Source: Blasia pusilla
Taxonomy: Eukaryota > Marchantiophyta > Marchantiopsida > Blasiales
Reading direction: 5' to 3'
Assembly (NCBI GenBank): GCA_050084515.1
Contig: CM114272.1
Coordinates: forward strand, 17,298,001-17,362,000
Length of the DNA: 64,000 nt
Each line of letters starts with the position of its first letter. Within the stretch, counting starts at the first letter, position 1. Below are positions 57,196 through 64,000 of this stretch, piece after piece. Position numbers and translations under genes: made by a program. Below the pieces are notes generated by a model. The model was given only the letters and a program-made list of their open reading frames with translations, had not been told where the DNA came from and searched no databases.

Positions 57196-57459
57196 CGCAT
57201 ACTAGTAGAGGGAGAGGGCGATGCCATTGGTCGCACGCAACCCCCTCACAAGATGATACACCCTTAGCTACACCATCATCTCGAGCAAATAACTCCTCCA
57301 CCAGCATGAGCAACCAAATCCACATGCCCACCATTACATCCCATCTACTCCAAGGATGCAAAATACTACTCTCTCGCCCACCGATGCCTCTACCGTCCCG
57401 GCAGCCCATCGAGCTCATTACAAGGGGTGGAAGACCCACAGACATAGTCCAAGTCGACG

Positions 57460-58450
57460 CTGCTCGCCATACCAAGACTCAAAATCCAAGTCAAACAATT
57501 CAGGTCCATGGCTGACCCAACACATGACGTCGTGAAGCCTCAATAAATAGAAGCAAACCGGCTGTCACACCAGATGCAAATCCCATCGCACGCTCTCTCT
57601 CATGGCGTCGCACATGAGAATCCCATACAAGCCCCGGACCACCTTCCCGTAGGCATGTGACGAGGGAAAACTCACAAATGTGGGTAGTGCCATCCTAGGT
57701 GGCCCACACGGTTCACCACGCCATGGGTGACCGATCAATAACCCTCACCACTTGGGAAAGTCGCCCAAGATCCAAGATACTATCCACTTCAGAAGGCGAG
57801 GATCCGGCCAGACCGCATCATATGCTCGACGAGAACCTCCCTAGGCAACAAGTTTGTCCACCACAAGCGTGGACGATGTGCACGTGAGCCAACTCGCGTT
57901 GCATCCAACAACACCGCTGGTCCAATCCAAGAGCGCACTCATGAACACTCGCCATTATCCGGTCCGAGTGTCACCCAACAATGGAACATTCTCAGAATGT
58001 AAGCTAGAGCACGTGCTCGATGAACTGAAGATGTCGTAACACCCGTAACATCTCCCAAAACAATCGAGACCTAGGGTCATGTAATCCCTCACCCGACCAA
58101 AGACGTGTATGACCGACATGGCCATCCAAAGCAATCACCAAATCCATAGGACCAATTCTCTCAAGGTCCTGCGCCTCAACAATGCAATGTGTGATGGTAA
58201 AGCACGCGGTACCCACGAATAGCCGATGGCGGCAACAACTCGGGATATCTCCGCATCAATCGACCAATATGTCGGGATGAGACTCTGGTGTCTCATCGGC
58301 TCCACATACATGTATCTCCACAGAATACCGGCCTGCAACATCAGAGCCAAACCAAGTGCTAATCCCACCAAAGATATCTAACACACAAATGCCCTCCGGC
58401 GGATCGCCATACAATGGGTGTAGTATCCAAAGGGGATAACCCAACTAGGC
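57460..58450 (-). pseudogene. DNA (cytosine-5) methyltransferase domain in gypsy copy IV
   Basis: Motif I is VLDIFGGIST (58384-58355). A motif II/III region reads RYMYVEPMRHQSLIPTYWSI (about 58330-58270). In motif IV, DLVIA and the WPC codons are separated by a one-base shift; the Cys codon is complementary to 58116-58118, with Arg after it. DPRSRLFWEMLRVLRHLQ follows as in copy I. Motif VI is eroded near 57985. The C-terminal block ERERAMGFASGVTA lies near 57600-57560 and RRHVLGQ near 57530. Order and spacing are as in copies I and II, again between protease and reverse transcriptase. Host-derived capture is inferred. Confidence 0.75.
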
Positions 58451-58479
58451 AGAAGTAGGAGTCCGCGGTGGGGCCTCCT

Positions 58480-59140
58480 CTTCCTCGTGAGGTATAACAC
58501 CTCACACCAAGCCTCTTGCACTAGGCAATCGCCTCTGCCGTAGTGCACCGCTGAACTCCAAAGTGGCACATCCAACGATGAGGATGCCTTGCTGCAAAAA
58601 TAGGGACCTCCTCTTCCTCCTCATGCGCAGGAGAATCCATAGCGAAACATTACCCTCCAAAAAGTCTCCTGGCCAAGTGACTACTCCACTAAAACCAGCC
58701 ACAGGAGATGCTAACACTTGTTGGGAAGACCCTCCTAGTCGAGCCCGAGAAATAAATCTCACAGGAACTTGGCTCATACGTCCATCCCCGGACTGCCAAC
58801 CAGGTCTGTAAGACGTTGTCTCAATCCAGTAATCCATCTGAAAACCCATCGGGTACAATACTGCTCCTCCAACTAGTACATCATACGACTCGGCTGATGT
58901 GACTACCGCAGATACTCCCAACCGGGAGCTATCAGTCGCATGATCTGGTCTCAACTGTACAGAAAACTTCTCCCGTGTCATGAATTGAGACCTATCATTG
59001 GCTCCTCCAAGTGATGTTTGAATCTGGAATGGGCAAGGCTCAAGCTCTGACCTCCGAATACCCAAACCAATACATGCCGCCTTTCCCAACATCAAAGGTT
59101 GGGCACCGAGTCTAACAAGACTCTATCCGGTCTATACACA
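58480..59140 (-). pseudogene. Aspartic protease region of gypsy copy IV
   Basis: The minus strand has RVLLDS near 59125-59108 (one base lost in the DSG site), then PLMLGKAACIGLGI, and a 197-codon open frame (59095-58502) with SAVVTSAESYDVLVGGAVLY, PMGFQMDYW and SYRPGWQSGDGRMSQVPVRF. The same blocks as in copies I and II precede the methyltransferase. Confidence 0.7.
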
Positions 59141-59479
59141 TCTGTAGGACTCACCAATCGGAAGATCCCACTCGGTTGTCCAACATACATACACTAGGTG
59201 TAAGCCTCTCACGATCAATGGTGGCGGGTAATGCATCCTAGCGCCTCAAGTAGCGGCGGCACTCAATGCTACTCGACATAGAGGGTCGCTCCACCGCAAC
59301 ACCTCATCCACCTCAACACGTGTAGCAAGAATACCCCACGTTCACACAACGTGGTCGCTAATCGAAATCTGAGCTAAGTCAACTCCTAAAGCCATCGGCT
59401 CCGTGGCGAAAACAATGGGGATCCTAACACCGGAAGTTGCCATCCGCACATCTTGCATTGATCTTTGCATCCGTGTCTA

Positions 59480-61242
59480 CTACACGCAATGTAGATGCCT
59501 CGGTCCCCCCACTGTCGGCTCAATAGGCCGCGTGAGGAACCATGGATGGAGTCCTAAGCACCTCGGACAACAAGAATGATTGGGAAGCCTAGCTCGCCTC
59601 CTAGCCTCACCCCTCTGTGGGTCCAACTCACAAGAGCACCACGTGGCTCGACGCTCGAGTGGCTCCTCTCGTAATTGCAACCGATGCCTCAACTTTGTCT
59701 TTGCACTCGCCATATAAGAGAGATCATCCCTCCATAAGAGGTGGAAGCCCTGCTCCCGAACCGATCTATCTTGGATAATGACCATAGTAGCCAACTTATG
59801 CTCCAACTACTCAATCTGGCGCAGCCATAGTCGACTGGTAAAGAGTGGTACGGGTAGCCACCGTAGGCTCTCCAACCATTGGTCCACCTCTACCACCCCT
59901 ACCACCTCTACCACCTCGGCCTCTCGGAGCTACTCCACCACGGCCACGGGCACGATCTCAACTCGGATGAAGATCAAAGCAACGCTCTCGAGGATGACCT
60001 AGTCTCCCGAAATGATCACACTGAGTTGGGGCCGATCGAGGCCCATCTTCCAAAGTCCGTCTCCCATCCTCTTGGGGACAAAACTTCCTAACATGATCAC
60101 CTCCACATGTCCAACATGATCGCCCCTGCTGGGGCAGCAAATGAAGGCAATGGTCTCTGCACAAATGTCCTCTAGGACTTGACTCGAGGTCGTGTGTACC
60201 CCCACGACTCCCACTACTACTACCACCACCACTACTACGAGATCGTGAGGTGGGCGGCTGAACACGAAGAAGTAGTAGTTGTATCCCCATGAATGCGGAT
60301 GTCACCACTCTCTCCTTCACCATGTTAAGCTCAATCTTCTCAGATAGAGCAAACACATGGGTCAATGTGGGTGAATCATCACTCATAAGAGTAGCATCAC
60401 GCACTTACCCGGCGCAAATCTCTGTCCAAGATCCCATACCAAAACTCGACGCCAAGATCTCTCCACACTGGGTAATCAAATCAAGCGTCGATAGCGCGTA
60501 TGCCTCATTTAAGACTCTCACCCGTCTTTTGCTCAAAGTCTGAAGATTCCTCAACTTCTCCGTCTTCACTCCTTTATAGTTCTTCTTCAACCTCTTGAAG
60601 AACTCTGCAACCGGCTAACGATGGTGGGGCACTAGTACCTCCACTAGTACCCCCACTAGTACCTCCACTCGGTACCCCCACTCCGGCTCGACTGCATTTC
60701 GTACTACTCAGTCGGGTTACCGGGCATAGTAGGAGCACTACTACCAATACCACCATGGGTGATAGACACATAGCCTGGAGACCAATATTGTCTCCATGCC
60801 TCAATCTCAAAGAACATGGTCCTTCCTAAACTCATGGTAATCATCCATGGGTGGTCCTTCCAAGTCTTTGAAACAACCCTTCCAAGCCAAGAAGGGTGTA
60901 AACAACGTGGCGTTCCGCAACATCGCATATCACACCACGTATCAAACTCCTGCATGAAGTCCTCCAACTCAATGGTACCCACTGCACTGAGTATCGTCGT
61001 GGGCCCTTCATGGCCCCATATCCACCGCCCATGTCCCAAATCAATGGAGCGCAACACTCGATAACAACGTAGAAGACTCGGTGTTTGGAACACCTCGTCC
61101 TCCTCTTCATCAACCGTCGGAAGTGGAAAAGGTAGCCTATACCTAAATCCACTCCGTGTGAAACCACCACGCCCGCACCACGGTCCCCAACCAGACCACC
61201 CGGGCTCCGTGATGACCAACGCCGATGCCGCACCACCACCAA
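59480..61242 (-). pseudogene. Gag of gypsy copy IV with two zinc knuckles
   Basis: The Gag start corresponds to MVITEPGW at 61219 (MRVIT in copies I and II), followed by an Arg/Gly-rich part (GRGGFTRSGFRYR) and an acidic part, then VGTIELEDFMQEFDTWCD. The zinc region (60404-59958) reads CWTCGGDHVRKFC (CX2CX3HX4C) and QCDHFGRLGHPRERC (second Cys replaced by Phe). A Gly/Ser/Val-rich spacer precedes the knuckles. Frame changes occur between parts. Confidence 0.7.
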
Positions 61243-62727
61243 ATTACCAAGTGACGTCGATGTCGCTATACTATTCTAGCTCTACTAGCTATGGGTGTAG
61301 GCAACCTAACTTTTCATCACCACAAGAAGACTCCCACGGTCTCATCTGGTCATCCCTCCAATCTCACTACCGGTAGCACAAGAGTAACACTACTCGAAAT
61401 CAGCGTCAACCCTAACAATGGGCGCAGAAGCAAGAAGCACGATGGAGGGGATCCAAACACAGGAAATCCAACGACAACCCTCCAATCGCAAATGGAAATC
61501 AAGGTAACACAATCCACCAAACGTGGTGCCCTATGAATCCACAAAACCCACCACACAATTCTAACGCAATAGCTACTCCCGCCAAGGGTCGATGACGTGC
61601 TAGTTAACGCGAAGACCTGAAAATATCACCTGCATGGAGAGGCTACACCGCACTATGCGCTAGAGGTACATCAACCAAAAACCTGAGATGCATAAAGCGC
61701 CTAACACATCTCCGAACAAAGACCAAATGAGCTACAAGCAGATCAGACACTGGCATAGTTAAGAACTCGGCGATTAAGCGTCCTCCAGCGAGAATAGCCC
61801 AAAGATGGGTGACCAGTTATGCACAACTCAAATCCCAAATCCTGCAAAAATTGCCTCACGCCCAAGCAAGCAAGCAAGCTTGCTTGCTTGCTCCTTGCTC
61901 CTTACTCCGCCTCTCACGCCCACTCGCCCCAAGCTACCACGAGTTGCCTCGAAGCCTCAAAACGTCGAGACATGCCCCTATCGCCCCGTTCGCCACGCTT
62001 CGCCATGCTTCGCTATGGAGAGAGGTCCAACCAGGGCGCCCCCAACGGCATAGGCGTCTCCAAAAATGAACGAGTCACCAACCAACCAGCCCCTCCGATC
62101 CCGGGCCCACCATAGCGGACCTTGAGCTAGTCCGCGAAATTTCGATCAAAAATTACTTCACAAATACGTGACCGAAATCAAATCTGTTTCAATCAGAATT
62201 CAATTGACCACCATAGCTATCTCTCCACAAAAAATCAGCTACAACCGAACTTTGTACTCCGAGCTAAAAATCAAACAAACTTGTTGTCCATACACCTCCA
62301 GAATCGCAAATCCGACAGCGCTTCCGCCAAGTTTCATGCACGCAGAAATCCGCAACGCTCCACACACTCGAGCAGATAGATTCATAGGAGATCACAATAC
62401 TAGTAGCAATAGGAACCTCTCACCCGATCTGGATGAACTTCAACACAAATTCCGCACTCCAAGCTCTCCACATCAGAAAACCGTCGAACACGAACCAGAA
62501 TCTTCAATGCTTGATAACTTCCAACTCCCTTGATGAAATCCGGCAATCTACAGCGCGTTGGAAAGCTCTCAGCAAGGCGCTTCTTTCCCAACCAACCACG
62601 CACCAGATTCACACCTCCAACATAGGCCACAAGCCACAAACATCCACGGCTGAGTACACAATCAGCCCTAACCAGATCCTACTGATCTACAATCGAAGCT
62701 ACCATCGATCTACTCCAATTCTTTGAG
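61243..62727 (-). other. Leader of gypsy copy IV
   Basis: Non-coding by inspection; overlapping ORFs are compositional. No tRNA-complementary primer site could be recognised directly inside the right LTR (the minus strand continues CTCAAAGAATTGGAG). It contains a 28-bp palindrome at 61865-61892. Confidence 0.5.
61865..61892. repeat. 28-bp perfect palindrome
   Basis: AGCAAGCAAGCAAG followed at once by its reverse complement CTTGCTTGCTTGCT, centred on an AAGCTT. Produced by opposed AAGC and TTGC repeats. Confidence 0.95.
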
Positions 62728-63095
62728 TGAAATCCGTGAAAGATCTACTGTCATAAAACAAATTAACAATCACATACAATCGAGCCAAACCCACTCCACG
62801 ATGGGAGAATCTAGGTCGAAGCTTGCGGGAAACACCATAGCCAAGAGCTCTACTCACTACCAAGGCTAACTCCCAACGCAACAGGCTCAACTCAAAGAAT
62901 GATTCGTTCTTTGAGGGCAAGCCACCTTATATCCTCCAACCTAAGAGCGGGCCCTACTGGGAAAGTCACCCCCAAGTGAGTAACCCCCAACCCTATGTAT
63001 GGAACCGCATCTCTACCAAGCCACTACGGTCCTACATAAGGAATGGCCTCTACCAGCACACCATACTCTACGACATAATCCGTATGGTCATGACA
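62728..63095 (-). repeat. 5' LTR of gypsy copy IV, missing its first ~95 bases
   Basis: 368 bp matching the last 365 bases of the LTR at 53548-54010 with few differences. On the minus strand it begins at GTCATGACC instead of TGTGGTACAC, so the LTR head is lost. The right flank (AATTTTGATACTTG) is unrelated. Confidence 0.8.
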
Positions 63096-63499
63096 ATTTT
63101 GATACTTGAGTTCCAGCGAAGGTTGTAGTGGCCATGCTCTATTTAGGCACATTTTGACAATAGAGACTATGGATGCAAGAAACGCTATAGAATTTTGAAT
63201 AAAATCCGGAGTTTATTCCTATGGAATGGTTATTGCGGCTGTTGTTTACAATGTGTTTTCTCTCATGTGCAAACGTCTGCCTCGATATTTTTTTCCATCC
63301 GTCATTCTTCTGATTCTCCCAATACTCAGTGGCAATTTGTTTCACTCGAACTCTTGCATGCACACAATGCAAAGAATGCCCCAGATAGACATTGGCAGTA
63401 ATCGAATACATGGATTAATATAGAGTAGAGAAACTTTCTTGAACTTTCAACAGAGAGTGCAGCAAAAAAAAAACCAGCGAAATCGCCCGAGTAACCCAA
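63096..63499. other. No gene seen
   Basis: AT-rich flank of copy IV with short overlapping ORFs and no recognisable domain. An A-run lies near 63463. Confidence 0.5.
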
Positions 63500-63711
63500 A
63501 CATCTGAAATGTTGTGTTCACGACTCTTATAAGCACCGATCGTGATGACTGCTGTACCAATTCCAGATGTTTGTGGACGTCGGTTAGTTTGAACATCGGG
63601 ACTATGGTGTTCACATCTGAAATACTGTGTTCATGACTCTAATTAACGCCGATCGTGATGAATGCGGTAGTAATTCCAGATGTTTTTGAACACCGGGACT
63701 ATGGTGTTCAC
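63500..63711. repeat. Two tandem copies of a ~113/99-bp unit with ACATCTG...CAGATGT ends
   Basis: ACATCTGAAAT starts at 63500 and again at 63613. Each unit continues TGTGTTCA, GATCGTGATGA and AATTCCAGATGT, and closes with GGGACTATGGTGTTC. The start and the internal CCAGATGT are inverted copies of each other, so each unit can fold. The first unit has a 14-base extra piece (near ACGTCGGTTAG). Confidence 0.75.
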
Positions 63712-64000
63712 TAGCGTTGGTGTACATTGCATGTTTCATTGCATGCTTCTCTCCAGATTTTTTAGTCATGGCTATGCAAATTAGACATGGTCCAAGTTGG
63801 CAAGATAGATGAATGTCTTGCTAAAACTTTACGAAGAGAGACCGGCCTTCGGGTAGGGTCCAGAGGGCGTCCAACATGTTTTTTTTTAGTTCCAACTAAT
63901 ACAATAGTTCTAACTAAAAGGTCAGTCCCTCCATCGAGATAGGATCCATGCTCAAAACCGATGTATCCAACCATGGAAAGAAAAATGACCACACTTCCGT
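63712..64000. other. No gene seen
   Basis: The window end. A short minus-strand frame (63992-63762) matches no family I know. Confidence 0.45.

Larger units (their letters stand above)
53449..63095 (-). mobile_element. Copy IV of the gypsy family, LTR to LTR, with methyltransferase and PHD finger
   Basis: Minus-strand element. From right to left: partial 5' LTR 62728-63095, leader, gag 61242-59480, protease about 59140-58480, DNA methyltransferase about 58450-57460, reverse transcriptase 57195-56213, RNase H remnant, integrase 55560-54680, post-integrase domain and PHD finger ending at 54182, polypurine tract 54013-54022, and 3' LTR 53548-54010. An extra LTR head fragment lies at 53449-53545. 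Every coding part has stops or shifts. It is the only copy in the window that keeps the 3' half and so defines the full architecture of the family. Confidence 0.8.

Noticed and set aside
62700-62728. Primer-binding site of gypsy copy IV
   Set aside because: The sequence inside the right LTR does not match a tRNA 3' end I can recognise, so none is annotated.

Overview
This is nuclear DNA of a streptophyte plant, probably a non-seed land plant (lineage uncertain). Evidence: two intron-containing blue-copper phytocyanin genes with GPI-type tails, plant-type splice sites and TATA boxes, and roughly 45 kb of nested, decayed LTR retrotransposons. Nothing looks prokaryotic or organellar.

Layout. 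1-5400: repeat debris, with a plus-strand Ty3/gypsy integrase remnant (1-775), a minus-strand tRNA-iMet primer-binding site (1199-1210) and a minus-strand integrase tail with a chromodomain-like end (3070-3369). 5400-8600: phytocyanin gene 1. 8600-11891: no gene seen. 11892-42515: three damaged copies (I, II, III) of one Ty3/gypsy family. Copy I has an internal inversion, a putative ~1.27 kb solo LTR and a ~260 bp insertion. Copy II is cut off in reverse transcriptase. Copy III keeps only gag and leader, and is split by a 5.0 kb Ty1/copia element (32767-37766) with both LTRs, a primer-binding site and the 5-bp duplication AGCCC. An array of dyad-containing repeats lies at 28640-29330. 42516-46404: phytocyanin gene 2 and its upstream region. 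49360-53030: spliced plant-type genes of unknown function, one with a C2H2 finger and one with a SUMO-interacting-like motif. 53449-63095: copy IV, minus strand, the only copy running from LTR to LTR. 63096-64000: short repeats.

The most interesting system is the Ty3/gypsy family. Between protease and reverse transcriptase, copies I, II and IV carry a cytosine-5 DNA methyltransferase domain: VLDLFGG-type motif I, WPC motif IV, ENV motif VI and an ERERAMGF...VLGQ C-terminal block. The motifs are in unpermuted order, so DNMT3-like rather than DRM-like. Copy IV also ends its polyprotein with a PHD finger, where many plant gypsy elements carry a chromodomain. The family therefore appears to combine a chromatin writer and a chromatin reader in one retrotransposon. 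All copies here are broken by stops and frameshifts, so the evidence is for an ancestral architecture and not for a working element at this locus.

The host genes are apoplastic or membrane-anchored cupredoxins (phytocyanins) and probable nuclear proteins. They sit in comparatively CpG-rich islands separated by repeats rich in stop codons.
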